This document shows, piece by piece, positions 35,545 through 46,368 of a stretch of DNA of 64,000 bases. The DNA comes from Prevotellaceae bacterium (GTDB taxonomy: Bacteria; Bacteroidota; Bacteroidia; Bacteroidales; UBA932), in the NCBI GenBank assembly GCA_031258195.1, contig JAIRNF010000032.1, positions 34,048 to 98,047 on the forward strand, written 5' to 3'. The translations under genes and the position numbers were made by a program. Position 1 is the first letter of the stretch; every line of letters begins with the position of its first letter. A model generated the notes under the pieces. That model did no database searches, was not told where the DNA came from, and saw only the letters and a list, made by a program, of their open reading frames with translations.

Positions 35545-36426
35545 ATGAAAGCATACGTATTTCCGGGGCAGGGAGCTCAATTTGTAGGAATGGGTAAAGA
35601 CCTTTATGATAACGTTCTTCAAGCAAAAGAAATGTTCGAGAAGGCGAACGAAATTCTCGGTTTTAGAATTACCGATTTAATGTTTGCCGGAACCGACGAA
35701 GATTTGAGGCAAACAAAGGTTACCCAACCGGCTATTTTTCTTCATTCCGTAATTCTTGCCAAATCGTTATCTGATTTTAAACCTGATATGGCTGCGGGTC
35801 ACTCGCTTGGCGAGTTTTCGGCGTTAGTTTCGGCAGGGGCTATGAGCTTTGAAGATGGGTTGAGGCTGGTATCGGCACGTGCAATGGCTATGCAAAAAGC
35901 ATGCGAGCTGGAGCCTTCTACAATGGCAGCAATTCTTGGGCTTGACGATCATACGGTAGAAAGTATTTGCGAGCAGGTTGAAGGTATTGTTGTACCTGCA
36001 AACTATAATAGTCCTGGTCAGCTTGTAATATCTGGCGAGGTTGAAGCCGTAAAAACCGCTTGTGAACTATTAAAGGCAGCGGGAGCAAAGCGTGCGCTTA
36101 TGCTTGCCGTAGGTGGTGCTTTCCACTCTCCGCTTATGGAGCCTGCCCGTGTTGAGTTGGAGGCTGCTATTAAGGCTACCAACATTGTAACACCTATATG
36201 CCCTGTATATCAGAACGTAGATGCTAAACCTTATACTGACCTCGAAGCAATTAAGGAAAATCTTATTGCGCAGCTTACTTCTCCGGTGCGTTGGACGCAG
36301 ACTGTACAAAATATGATCGCCGATGGCGCTACCGAGTTTGTAGAGTTGGGACCGGGCTCAGTACTGCAAGGTTTGGTAAAGAAGATTAATAGAGAAGTAT
36401 CGGCCGAAAGCAAGCAAAGTTTATAA
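35545..36426 (+). CDS. fabD: malonyl-CoA-ACP transacylase
   Basis: Loads malonyl groups from CoA onto acyl carrier protein for fatty-acid elongation; cytosolic. 293 residues: FPGQGAQFVGMGKDL (6-20), nucleophile Ser87 in AAGHSLGEFSALV, an Arg in RLVSARAMAMQ that binds the malonyl carboxylate, and the catalytic His in GGAFHSPLMEPAR at about 195. The other fab genes are not beside it. An OsmC-family gene follows after 44 nt on the same strand. Confidence 0.97.
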   Translation: MKAYVFPGQGAQFVGMGKDLYDNVLQAKEMFEKANEILGFRITDLMFAGTDEDLRQTKVTQPAIFLHSVILAKSLSDFKPDMAAGHSLGEFSALVSAGAMSFEDGLRLVSARAMAMQKACELEPSTMAAILGLDDHTVESICEQVEGIVVPANYNSPGQLVISGEVEAVKTACELLKAAGAKRALMLAVGGAFHSPLMEPARVELEAAIKATNIVTPICPVYQNVDAKPYTDLEAIKENLIAQLTSPVRWTQTVQNMIADGATEFVELGPGSVLQGLVKKINREVSAESKQSL

Positions 36427-36470
36427 AGTAATAAGTCCCTTGAGGCTACATTAACTAACAAATATCAAAT

Positions 36471-36881
36471 ATGGCAACTGCTAAAACTATATATCTAGGC
36501 GATCTTAGAAGTGAGATAACCCACCTGCAATCGGGCGAAAAAATCGTTACCGATGCACCAACTGATAACTATGGCAAAGGCGAGTTTTTTTCGCCGACTG
36601 ATATGTTTGCAGCATCGCTGGCAAGCTGCATGCTGACAATCATGGGCATTTCGGCTAAAGCACATGGTTTCGATATTGATGGAACCGAGGTGCTGACAAC
36701 TAAGGTTATGGGCAGCAGTCCACGTAGGGTAGTAGAGATTATTGTGGAGATGACATTTCCACACAATAGTTACTCTGCCAAAGAACGTAGAATGTTAGAG
36801 CTAGCGGCTAATGAGTGTCCGGTAGCGAACAGTCTCCATCCCGATATTAAAAAAACCATTACATTTAAGTTTAAAGAGTAA
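36471..36881 (+). CDS. OsmC family protein (probable peroxiredoxin)
   Basis: OsmC/Ohr-type proteins reduce organic peroxides with a Cys pair. 136 residues. The first redox Cys is in SLASCMLTIMGISA, the second in AANECPVANSLHPDI, the usual spacing for the YhfA/OsmC branch. FFSPTDMFAAS is the family's central motif. Cytosolic, no signal. It follows fabD closely and may be cotranscribed, though a functional link is unclear. Confidence 0.9.
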   Translation: MATAKTIYLGDLRSEITHLQSGEKIVTDAPTDNYGKGEFFSPTDMFAASLASCMLTIMGISAKAHGFDIDGTEVLTTKVMGSSPRRVVEIIVEMTFPHNSYSAKERRMLELAANECPVANSLHPDIKKTITFKFKE

Positions 36882-37002
36882 ATGCTGTTATAGCAAAAAC
36901 ATCAACCCGAGACCGTAAAGCGCATTCTCTGGTTTTTTAATCTAAAATGTCATATTAGTTGAAAAACATCTTTTGAAAAGATGCAGAATAACATGTTTTT
37001 CC

Positions 37003-37010
37003 TACATTTG
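37003..37010 (+). promoter_or_regulatory. TAnnTTTG promoter box before the prolyl oligopeptidase
   Basis: TACATTTG lies 54 nt before the ATG. A small stem CATCTTTTGAAAAGATG sits about 35 nt further upstream. Confidence 0.4.
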
Positions 37011-37064
37011 TAGAATAGTCTTTCCCCTTTTGGGCTAATGCTTATTTAATCCTAAACTATCTGA

Positions 37065-39191
37065 ATGATGAAAAAAATAATCGCACCCATTGCGGCTATG
37101 GTATTGTTATGCTCATGCGGAGGTCAATCCGGTCCCGCAAAACCTGTGTACCCTGGCACAAAAAAAGTAGATCAAGTAGATGAGTACTTCGGCGTTCAAG
37201 TTGAAGATCCTTATCGTTGGTTGGAAGATGATAACTCCGAAGAAACTAAGGCTTGGGTAAAGGAGCAGAATAAGGTAACCTTTGCATACCTTGATGCTAT
37301 ACCTTTCCGTAATGCCCTTAAAGAGCGTATTACCATGCTATGGAACTATCCTAAGCAATCGTCGCCCTCTAAGTATGGCGAATTTTACATCTACTCTAAG
37401 AACAACGGGTTGCAGAACCAGAGCGTAGTTTACGTAAAGCAGGAAGAGGACGGAGAAGAACGGGTACTGATTGACCCGAATAACATGTCGGACAAAGGTA
37501 CGGTTGCGCTATCGGGGTTGGCAGTAAGAGAAGACGGTAAGTATGCTGCCTATATGGTAGCCCAAGGCGGCTCTGACTGGAACAGCGCTTACGTTATGGA
37601 TGTTGCAACAGGCGAAACGCTTAACGACGAGCTTAAGTGGATTAAATTTTCAGGTCTTTCGTGGTATGGCGACGGTTTCTTCTACAGCCGTTACGATGTA
37701 CCCAAAGCCGGCGCAGAGTTAACCACTAAAAACGAATTTCATAAGGTGTACTACCATAAGCTTGGCGATAACCAAGAAAATGATGAGTTAATTTTTGTAG
37801 ATGACGTAAATCCGCTTCGTAACTGTAGCGCAGGCGTAACAGACGATCAGAAGTATCTTATCATTTATCAAACTGAGACTACAAGCGGAAACGTACTGTA
37901 CATAAAAAATCTTGAAAAAGACGATCCGTTTGTTCAGTTTAACGATGGTTTTACTAGCGATTGGGGTGTGTTAGATCATATCAACGGTATGCTGTACTTA
38001 CAAACTAACTATGGTGCGCCAAACTACAGAGTGGTTACTGTTGATGCAAATAATCCTAAGATTGCCGGTATAAAAGACCTTATTCCCGAAAGCGAAAACG
38101 TAATGCAAGGTGTTAACTACGTGGGTGGAAAGTTATTTGTATCATACCTAAAAGACGCTCATAGCCAAATTAAAATTTTTGATATTGACGGAAAATCGTT
38201 AGGCGAAGTTGAGCTCCCTACAGTTGGTAGCTGTAGCGGCATATATGGTAAGCCGACGGATAATATCGCATACTTCTCGTTTACCTCGTTTACATTCCCT
38301 ACCATAATATACGAGTATAATGTTGCTGAAAACACTTACACGGAATACTTTAAGCCAAGCATTGATTTTGATTTCGACAGCTACGAAACAAAGCAGGTAT
38401 TTTATACCAGCAAGGATGGCACTAAGGTTCCGATGTTTATCGTTTACAAAAAAGGTATAGCTATGGATGGGTCGAATCCGACTTTACTATACGGATACGG
38501 CGGGTTTAACGCCAGCATGACTCCGGGTTTCAGCGTAACTCGTCTGGCTTGGTTAGAGCAAGGCGGAGTGTATGTCATGGCTAATATCCGTGGCGGTGGA
38601 GAGTATGGCGAAAAGTGGCATAAGTCTGGCACTAAGCTGCAAAAGCAAAACGTATTCGATGATTTTATTGCTGCGGCAGAATATCTGGTAAACGAAAAAT
38701 ATACTTCGCCTGTAAAGTTAGTTATGCAGGGTGGTTCTAATGGAGGTCTGCTAGTTGGTGCGGTTGCTAATCAGCGTCCTGATTTATTTGCCGTTGCCAT
38801 TCCGCAGGTAGGCGTAATGGATATGCTACGCTTCCATAAGTTTACCATAGGTTGGGCTTGGACAGGCGACTACGGCTCTAGCGATAATAGCCAAGAAGAG
38901 TTTGAATATCTACACGGCTACTCGCCGCTACACAACATCATAAGCGATGTTGATTATCCTGCAACCCTTGTTACTACTGCCGATCATGACGACCGTGTAG
39001 TTCCTGCACACTCGTTTAAGTATATTTCAACATTACAAGAAAAGCAGAAAGACAGAAAAAATCCGATGCTGATTCGTATTCAGACCGACGCGGGGCATGG
39101 GGCAGGTAAACCGACAGCAATAGCAATTCAGGAAGTAACCGATATATACTCGTTCATTTTCTATAATGTTGGTGTTACTCCGAAGTACTAA
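37065..39191 (+). CDS. prolyl oligopeptidase family (S9A) lipoprotein
   Basis: A serine peptidase that cuts short peptides after proline; exported as a lipoprotein (lipobox LCSC). 708 residues: N-terminal segment with the typical VEDPYRWLEDDNSEETKAWV, a seven-blade propeller (about 90-430), and the hydrolase domain with Ser558 in GGSNGG, Asp642 in ADHDDRVVP and His678 in AGHGAGK. Length and motif spacing are nearly those of mammalian prolyl oligopeptidase plus a signal. A second S9 lipoprotein lies at 22.6 kb, so proline-rich peptides appear to be handled outside the cytoplasm. Confidence 0.95.
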   Translation: MMKKIIAPIAAMVLLCSCGGQSGPAKPVYPGTKKVDQVDEYFGVQVEDPYRWLEDDNSEETKAWVKEQNKVTFAYLDAIPFRNALKERITMLWNYPKQSSPSKYGEFYIYSKNNGLQNQSVVYVKQEEDGEERVLIDPNNMSDKGTVALSGLAVREDGKYAAYMVAQGGSDWNSAYVMDVATGETLNDELKWIKFSGLSWYGDGFFYSRYDVPKAGAELTTKNEFHKVYYHKLGDNQENDELIFVDDVNPLRNCSAGVTDDQKYLIIYQTETTSGNVLYIKNLEKDDPFVQFNDGFTSDWGVLDHINGMLYLQTNYGAPNYRVVTVDANNPKIAGIKDLIPESENVMQGVNYVGGKLFVSYLKDAHSQIKIFDIDGKSLGEVELPTVGSCSGIYGKPTDNIAYFSFTSFTFPTIIYEYNVAENTYTEYFKPSIDFDFDSYETKQVFYTSKDGTKVPMFIVYKKGIAMDGSNPTLLYGYGGFNASMTPGFSVTRLAWLEQGGVYVMANIRGGGEYGEKWHKSGTKLQKQNVFDDFIAAAEYLVNEKYTSPVKLVMQGGSNGGLLVGAVANQRPDLFAVAIPQVGVMDMLRFHKFTIGWAWTGDYGSSDNSQEEFEYLHGYSPLHNIISDVDYPATLVTTADHDDRVVPAHSFKYISTLQEKQKDRKNPMLIRIQTDAGHGAGKPTAIAIQEVTDIYSFIFYNVGVTPKY

Positions 39192-39356
39192 AAAACATTA
39201 GCATTAAATTAAAATGAATTTTTACCGGCAAGTTTGAACATTATTGTTCCGTACTTGTTGATTTATACACGCTATTTTAGGCGTATGCGTTATTTAAATC
39301 GATGATAAATATTAAATTAATACGCTTATAAGTATAAATCCTATTCATAAGTTTTA

Positions 39357-39364
39357 TATATTTG
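39357..39364 (+). promoter_or_regulatory. TAnnTTTG promoter box before the TPR lipoprotein
   Basis: TATATTTG fits the -7 box and is 55 nt before the ATG; the AT-rich leader between them is typical of strongly expressed Bacteroidota envelope genes. Confidence 0.4.
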
Positions 39365-39418
39365 TCTTTAAAATAAATTAGCATCAATGCGCAGTTTAAC
39401 TAAATTAACTCTATAATT

Positions 39419-41092
39419 ATGAAAAAGTCCTTATTATCGTTAGCTACGGTATTAGCAACCTTATTCATTTTCACGTCTTGTAATAGTCCTAAGAAAATGA
39501 TTAAGAATGCAGACCAGGTTGGTGTGCAATGTGCACCACAGGTATTAGAAATAAAGAATAATGAAATTATCGCTCGCTGGACAGCGAACTTCCCCGATGG
39601 ATATTTCCACAAGAAGGCAGTTCTTAAGCTTCAACCGGTTCTTGTTTACCAAGGTGGTGAAGTAGCAGGACCTGAAAAAATGTTACAGGGAGATAAGGTA
39701 ACTGAAAACTATGAAGTTATTGCCAGAACAGGTGGTTCTACTTCTCAATCGGTTAAGCTTGACTACAAGCCGGGTATGGAAAAAAGCCGTTTAGAGCTTC
39801 GTGCCACTCTTGTATATAACGGAGAAAATCTTCCATTCAACCAACCATACAAGCTTGCAGACGGTGCTATTGCAACTTATAAGCTGGTTAGCGCTGATGG
39901 TATTTCTGCTTACGAAAGCGACAGATACCAACCATTCTTAACCGAAACTAAGGAAGGCGAAATTAAGTATGTTGTTAATCGTTCTGATGTTAGAAAAAGC
40001 GAGCTTACTAAAGCTGAAGTTACTGAACTGAAGAAATTTATTGAAGAAGCAAACAGCGATCCTAGGAAAGAATACCAAGGATTAGACGTTGATTCATACG
40101 CTTCGCCAGAAGGTCGTTTACATGTAAACGAAAAGCTTTCTGTTGATAGAGGTAAAACTGCGCAAGACGCTCTTAAAGATATTCTAAAGAAAGATAAAGT
40201 AGAAGTTAGCGGTGCCGTTAATGCTAGAAATACTGCTGAAGACTGGGATGGTTTCAGATATCTAGTTGCTCAATCAAATATTCAAGATAAAGACCTGATT
40301 CTGCGCGTTCTTTCAATGTATAGCGATCCTACAACTCGCGAAAAAGAACTAAGAAATATGTCTAAGGTGTTCAAGATTCTTGAAGATAAGATTCTTCCTG
40401 AACTTCGTCGTTCTGTAATGGTTGCAAAGGTACAAGTTGCTAACTATACCGATGATGAGCTTAAGGCTATGGTTAACGCTAACAACATCGAAAGTCTTGA
40501 TACCGAAGCTTTATTGTATGCTGCTACTCTTTATAACGATATTCCTACTAAGACTAAACTTTACAAGAAAGCTGCCGATAAGTATGGCGACGACAGAGCT
40601 TATAATAACCTAGCTGGCGCATACCTTGCACAAGGCGATGCTGCTAATGCTAAGGCTGCTCTTAACTCTGTAAAAAATAAAACAGCTGCCGCTAAGAATA
40701 ACCAAGGTCTTGTGGCATTAAGAGATGGTAATGTTGATAACGCTGCTCAGCTGTTTAACGAAGCTGGTTCGTTGGCTCCTGCTAAGCAAAACGCCGGTAT
40801 TGTTGCTATCGAAAGAGGTACATACGATGTTGCTGCTAATGCATTAAGCGGAACAGGTACTTTCAACGAAGCGCTTGCTCTTGTTCTTACCGATAAGCTA
40901 GATGCTGCCGATAATGTTCTTGCTAAGCTTGATAGCGGTAAAGCTTCTTACCTAAGAGCTGTTATTGCTGCACGTAAGGGTAATGCTAGTAACGTTTCTA
41001 GCTACCTAAACGCTGCTTATGCAAAGGATGCGTCTTTAAAAGTTAGAGCACAAAACGATATTGAATTTGCAAAATTTCCGAACGCTATTTAA
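39419..41092 (+). CDS. TPR-repeat lipoprotein, probably abundant
   Basis: An exported lipoprotein (lipobox FTSC, Cys21) of 557 residues common in Bacteroidales but without a fixed role. Residues about 30-160 form an all-beta domain. An OmpA-like stretch (residues about 220-260; LDVDSYASPEGRLHVNEKLS, then DRGKTAQDAL) suggests peptidoglycan contact, and the C-terminal half (about 360-557) is a series of TPR-like helices rich in Ala and Asn. The codon choice is visibly biased towards a few codons (CTT, GCT, AAG), unlike neighbours, as expected for a highly expressed gene. A strong terminator follows. Confidence 0.75.
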   Translation: MKKSLLSLATVLATLFIFTSCNSPKKMIKNADQVGVQCAPQVLEIKNNEIIARWTANFPDGYFHKKAVLKLQPVLVYQGGEVAGPEKMLQGDKVTENYEVIARTGGSTSQSVKLDYKPGMEKSRLELRATLVYNGENLPFNQPYKLADGAIATYKLVSADGISAYESDRYQPFLTETKEGEIKYVVNRSDVRKSELTKAEVTELKKFIEEANSDPRKEYQGLDVDSYASPEGRLHVNEKLSVDRGKTAQDALKDILKKDKVEVSGAVNARNTAEDWDGFRYLVAQSNIQDKDLILRVLSMYSDPTTREKELRNMSKVFKILEDKILPELRRSVMVAKVQVANYTDDELKAMVNANNIESLDTEALLYAATLYNDIPTKTKLYKKAADKYGDDRAYNNLAGAYLAQGDAANAKAALNSVKNKTAAAKNNQGLVALRDGNVDNAAQLFNEAGSLAPAKQNAGIVAIERGTYDVAANALSGTGTFNEALALVLTDKLDAADNVLAKLDSGKASYLRAVIAARKGNASNVSSYLNAAYAKDASLKVRAQNDIEFAKFPNAI

Positions 41093-41111
41093 TTAGCAAG
41101 CGATATAAGAT

Positions 41112-41142
41112 AAAAAAGCCGTCTGTTATAGACGGCTTTTTT
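41112..41142 (+). terminator. terminator after the TPR lipoprotein gene
   Basis: AAAAAAGCCGTCT (41112-41124) pairs with AGACGGCTTTTTT (41130-41142); a T tract is part of the arm. Both orientations could terminate. Confidence 0.85.
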
Positions 41143-41226
41143 ATTACCCCTATTAAATAAAAAAGATTGCCACTAAAATTCAATGGCAATCCCGGAAACC
41201 TAAACTAATATGAAAATAAAGGGTTT

Positions 41227-42873
41227 TTAATCTTCTGTATGGATACCGTTGAGGTGGTCTAACCCTAACTCTTTTGCTGATATTTCGCGCATTTCAACCT
41301 TACGAATCTTTCCGGTAACAGTCATCGGGAATTCTTGTACAAACTTCCAGTACTTTGGCGTTTTAAAAGTTGCTATACGTCCTTTGCAATAGCGTAGTAG
41401 AGCATCCGCATCAATATCCTCGTAGCTTTCGCGTAAAATTACCCATGCCATTACTTCCTCACCATACTTATAGCTGGGCACACCGACTACTTGGATATCA
41501 ACAACGCCCTCGTGCTTACGTATAAAATCTTCCACTTCTTTAGGAGATATATTCTCACCGCCCCGAATGATAATATCTTTTATACGCCCAACAATATTTA
41601 CATATCCTTCGTCATCCATTACTGCTATATCTCCAGTATGCATCCAACCGTTACGGTCGATTGCATTGAGAGTTTCTTTCTCGTTGTTCCAGTAGCCTAG
41701 CATTACAGAGTAGCCTCGTGTACACAGTTCGCCTTTTTCTCCTCGAGGTAGTATGCGTCCTGTTTGCGGGTCGATAATTTTAATCTCAACATGGGGATGG
41801 ACTTTTCCTACAGACCCGACACGTTTTTCAAATGGATCTTCAGGAGTAGTCTGGGTTGATACCGGCGAAGTTTCGGTCATGCCATAGCAAATGGTTACCT
41901 CTTTCATATTCATCAGTTTTACCACTTTTTCCATAGTATCTCGGGGACATAGCGAACCTGCCATAATACCTGTGCGCAGGGTAGAAAAGTTGTATTGGCT
42001 AAAGTTAGGATGCTCCAACTCCGCAATAAACATGGTTGGTACACCATACAGGGCAGTACATTTTTCTTCCTGAACGGTTTTCATTACCAGTTCGGGCTCA
42101 AATACCTCTCCCGGAATTACCATGCATGAGCCATGCGTTACACAAGCCATATTGGCTAATACCATACCGAAACAATGGTAGAACGGTACAGGTATGCATA
42201 CCCTGTCGTTCTCGCTAAAGTACATTCGTTCTCCAATAAAGAAGCCGTTGTTTAGGATGTTATGATGCGTGAGCGTAGCACCTTTTGGATACCCTGTAGT
42301 ACCTGATGTGTATTGAATATTTACAGGGTCGTCGAAGCTAAGCGATGCCTCTCGCTCTGCCAGCTGCTCGTCTGATATTTTTGATGCAGCCGCTAAAAAA
42401 CGATCCCAATTACGACCTAAGATGACTGTTTCTCTAGGATATGAACAGTGAGGGCGAATCTGGTTCAGCATCTCTATATAATCAGTTTGGCGGAAGCTTT
42501 GTGCGGTTACCAGCATATCTACCTCCGATTGTTCTAGCGCATATTTTAATCCAGACTGCTTATAGCCGGGGTTGATGCTTACCAGAATTCCTCCAACACG
42601 CGGAACGGCAAACTGCATAAGCACCCACTCGTAACGATTAGCAGACCATATTCCTACGCGATCTCCTTTTTTTACGCCATAGGCTAATAGCGCTTTAGCA
42701 ACGGTGGTTATTTGCTCCCATAGCTGCGCGTAAGTCGCTCTATAGCCTTGAGATATTACAACCAAAGCCTCTCTATCTCCAAATCTTTCGGCGATTTTTT
42801 GCAGGTTTTCACCTAAGGTTTCTCCAATTAAAGGAACGGCAGATGTACCTTGTGCGTAAGATTGTTGCTTCAT
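41227..42873 (-). CDS. AMP-binding acyl-CoA synthetase
   Basis: Activates a carboxylic acid with ATP and CoA; by its overall plan probably a fatty-acyl-CoA ligase. 548 residues: the P-loop-like YTSGTTGYPKGATLTHHN (about 189-206), YGMTETSPVSTQT at about 333, GWMHTGDIAVMDDEGYVNIVGR with the adenylate-binding Asp, then RGGENISPKEVEDF and the catalytic Lys in PMTVTGKIRKVEMRE near the end. Acid specificity cannot be read from the sequence. Single gene; the 334 nt upstream hold only AT-rich sequence and the groEL terminator. Confidence 0.92.
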   Translation of the reverse strand: MKQQSYAQGTSAVPLIGETLGENLQKIAERFGDREALVVISQGYRATYAQLWEQITTVAKALLAYGVKKGDRVGIWSANRYEWVLMQFAVPRVGGILVSINPGYKQSGLKYALEQSEVDMLVTAQSFRQTDYIEMLNQIRPHCSYPRETVILGRNWDRFLAAASKISDEQLAEREASLSFDDPVNIQYTSGTTGYPKGATLTHHNILNNGFFIGERMYFSENDRVCIPVPFYHCFGMVLANMACVTHGSCMVIPGEVFEPELVMKTVQEEKCTALYGVPTMFIAELEHPNFSQYNFSTLRTGIMAGSLCPRDTMEKVVKLMNMKEVTICYGMTETSPVSTQTTPEDPFEKRVGSVGKVHPHVEIKIIDPQTGRILPRGEKGELCTRGYSVMLGYWNNEKETLNAIDRNGWMHTGDIAVMDDEGYVNIVGRIKDIIIRGGENISPKEVEDFIRKHEGVVDIQVVGVPSYKYGEEVMAWVILRESYEDIDADALLRYCKGRIATFKTPKYWKFVQEFPMTVTGKIRKVEMREISAKELGLDHLNGIHTED

Positions 42874-43150
42874 ATTACTGGTGTTTTGGTAAACAAAACG
42901 GAGAATCTTTATTACTCCATTAGTAATGAGGAAGCAATATTATAAATTATCTATCAAATCGTAAAAGCTGTATGATTATTGTTATTGTTAATTATTGGGA
43001 TATCTATAGATAAGAATATCCTATTTTTACTTTAAATTGTAAGTTTTTTCATATAAAAAATGATTAATTATTACATTAGTGGATGATGTTATTTTTCTCT
43101 TAAAACAACCAATATTATAATAACCATCATTTTGTCAAATAGTTGTAAAA

Positions 43151-43184
43151 AATAAGGGCAATTCAAAGTTGAATTGCCCTTATT
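43151..43184 (-). terminator. terminator after groEL
   Basis: AATAAGGGCAATTCAA (43151-43166) and its exact complement (43169-43184) flank two bases; on the minus strand a run of T follows. The stretch 42874-43150 shows no gene. Confidence 0.88.
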
Positions 43185-43208
43185 GGAATTATATTTAGAA
43201 CGTACGTT

Positions 43209-44840
<1,632 letters not shown>

Positions 44841-44886
44841 TTATACTGTTGTTTTTAGTTTTCGTATAAATAAAATATCGGATAGC

Positions 44887-45162
44887 TTAGATAACTGCTA
44901 AAATATCCGACTGTTTCATCATTAGGTAGTCTTTGCCATCAACGCTGATCTCAGTGCCTGCATACTTGCCGTAGAGCACTTCATCGCCAATCTTAACTTC
45001 CATCGTAACATCTTTTGTTCCGCTACCGACAGCAATAACTGTTCCGCGCTGTGGTTTTTCTTTTGCTGTATCTGGAATATAGATTCCGCTAGCTGTTTTT
45101 TCTTCAGCCTCTTTAGGTTCAATCAGAACTCTGTCTGCCAATGGTTTAATTTTTACTGCCAT
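44887..45162 (-). CDS. groES: co-chaperonin GroES
   Basis: The heptameric lid of GroEL. 91 residues: [22 protein letters not shown] with the mobile loop [13 protein letters not shown] (26-38), and [20 protein letters not shown]. First gene of the groESL operon, with a leader of about 105 nt. The promoter region overlaps an inverted repeat described separately; no CIRCE element is present. Confidence 0.97.
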   Translation of the reverse strand: MAVKIKPLADRVLIEPKEAEEKTASGIYIPDTAKEKPQRGTVIAVGSGTKDVTMEVKIGDEVLYGKYAGTEISVDGKDYLMMKQSDILAVI

Positions 45163-45274
45163 AGTAACTATTGATTTTAAAGTTTATAATGTTCATTTTA
45201 ATGATTAATGTTCTATCAGATTTTGTGCCATACGTAAGAAACTGCATTTTTTTCAGAATCTGGCGTAAAGTAAA

Positions 45275-45298
45275 TGACAAATTTATGACAATTTGTCA
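45275..45298 (-). promoter_or_regulatory. promoter and operator-like inverted repeat upstream of groES
   Basis: TGACAAATT (45275-45283) and AATTTGTCA (45290-45298) form a 9-bp inverted repeat around six bases. The -7 box TAAATTTG read on the minus strand (45285-45278) lies in one arm, so a protein bound to the repeat would cover the promoter. Confidence 0.5.
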
Positions 45299-45374
45299 AG
45301 ATACATAGAGTTTTTAATGACGAATAGCAAGTTTTAGAAAATAATATAGAAATACCTTTTGTTTTATTAACGAG

Positions 45375-45878
45375 CTATTTACCTCGTTGCATTGCATAAA
45401 TTACGCTATCAAAATGCGTACTATTTTTATACACTCCATTTTTAATAGTTGCTTCATGTGTAAATCCCGCCTTTTTGAGAGCGCGTTGCGAGGCTTTGTT
45501 GTTAGAAAACGGGCGGGCAAAAATTCTTGTTATGTCAAAAGTATTAAATCCGTACTCGACAATTTGCCGGATAGCTTCGGTTATAATGCCCCGACCCCAA
45601 TATTCTTCGCCAAGCCAATAGCCTATTTCAGCATTTTTCTCGTAGATATCGGTTTGCGGGAAAATTCCTATGGAGCCTACCACTTCGCTATCAGCAGTTA
45701 TGGCAAATGCTTGAGTAGGATTCTGATTTGTCGTTTTATTTAAAAAAACCTTGCCATCTTCTTCTGTGTATGGGTGAGGAATCTGGTTAGACATAAACTG
45801 AACAATATTGTGATTATTGATTAACCTTACCAGCTGATATAGTTCGTTTGTTTGCCATGGTCTTAGTATAATATCCAT
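45375..45878 (-). CDS. GNAT family N-acetyltransferase (RimJ/RimL type)
   Basis: An acetyl-CoA-dependent N-acetyltransferase; ribosomal-protein and small-molecule substrates are known in the family, here unknown. 167 residues from the chosen ATG: DIILRPWQTNELYQL at the start, AEIGYWLGEEYWGRGIITEA (acetyl-CoA loop, about 88-107) and FSNNKASQRALKKAGFTHEA near the end, all typical of the RimJ/L branch. A longer frame would begin inside the secG terminator, so the ATG at 45878 is preferred. Confidence 0.87.
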   Translation of the reverse strand: MDIILRPWQTNELYQLVRLINNHNIVQFMSNQIPHPYTEEDGKVFLNKTTNQNPTQAFAITADSEVVGSIGIFPQTDIYEKNAEIGYWLGEEYWGRGIITEAIRQIVEYGFNTFDITRIFARPFSNNKASQRALKKAGFTHEATIKNGVYKNSTHFDSVIYAMQRGK

Positions 45879-45908
45879 ATGCTTAACTTTATTGATATGG
45901 TAAAAAAT

Positions 45909-45939
45909 AAAAGCCGACACCTTTACAGCCTCGGCTTTT
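45909..45939 (-). terminator. terminator of the lptE-secG operon
   Basis: AAAAGCCGA and TCGGCTTTT form a 9-bp stem around a 13-nt loop, 24 nt past the secG stop, followed on the minus strand by an AT-rich T-containing tract. Confidence 0.75.
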
Positions 45940-45962
45940 TACTATATGTTATTAGCCTTGGG

Positions 45963-46355
45963 CTATTCGGGTTGTTTTTCAGTAGGTTGTGCCGCAGGAG
46001 TTGCTGTTTGCTCTTGCGGTTGTTCTTGTATTTGCGATGGATCAATAGGGAACGGCATTGTAGAACCCGGTGTTGTAGGTTGTACGTTTTGCATTTGTTG
46101 CTGTACAGCCGATTTTGCAGCAACGCCTTCTTCTCTTGATGCCGAGACAGTTCCGGCTAAGCAAAGAATTAGTACAACAATAGCTAATGTCCAGGTTGCT
46201 TTTTCAAGGTAGTCGGCAGTCTGGCGAACGCCGAACGTCTGGTTTCCTGCTGCAAAGTTAGCGGCAAGTCCACCACCTTTAGAATTTTGAACTAAAACAA
46301 CCAATACCAGTAAAATGCTGGCAATTATAAGTAAAACGCAGATAGCTACAAACAT
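45963..46355 (-). CDS. secG: preprotein translocase subunit SecG
   Basis: Inner-membrane subunit that assists SecYE-driven export. 130 residues with two membrane helices (about 2-22 and 52-72). Between them lies the family motif VQNSKGGGLAANFAAG, and after helix two a Gln/Pro/Thr-rich tail of about 45 residues typical of Bacteroidales SecG. It is the last gene of the sigma-54 regulator-lptE-TPR operon. Confidence 0.95.
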   Translation of the reverse strand: MFVAICVLLIIASILLVLVVLVQNSKGGGLAANFAAGNQTFGVRQTADYLEKATWTLAIVVLILCLAGTVSASREEGVAAKSAVQQQMQNVQPTTPGSTMPFPIDPSQIQEQPQEQTATPAAQPTEKQPE

Positions 46356-46368
46356 GGTGTATAGTGTT

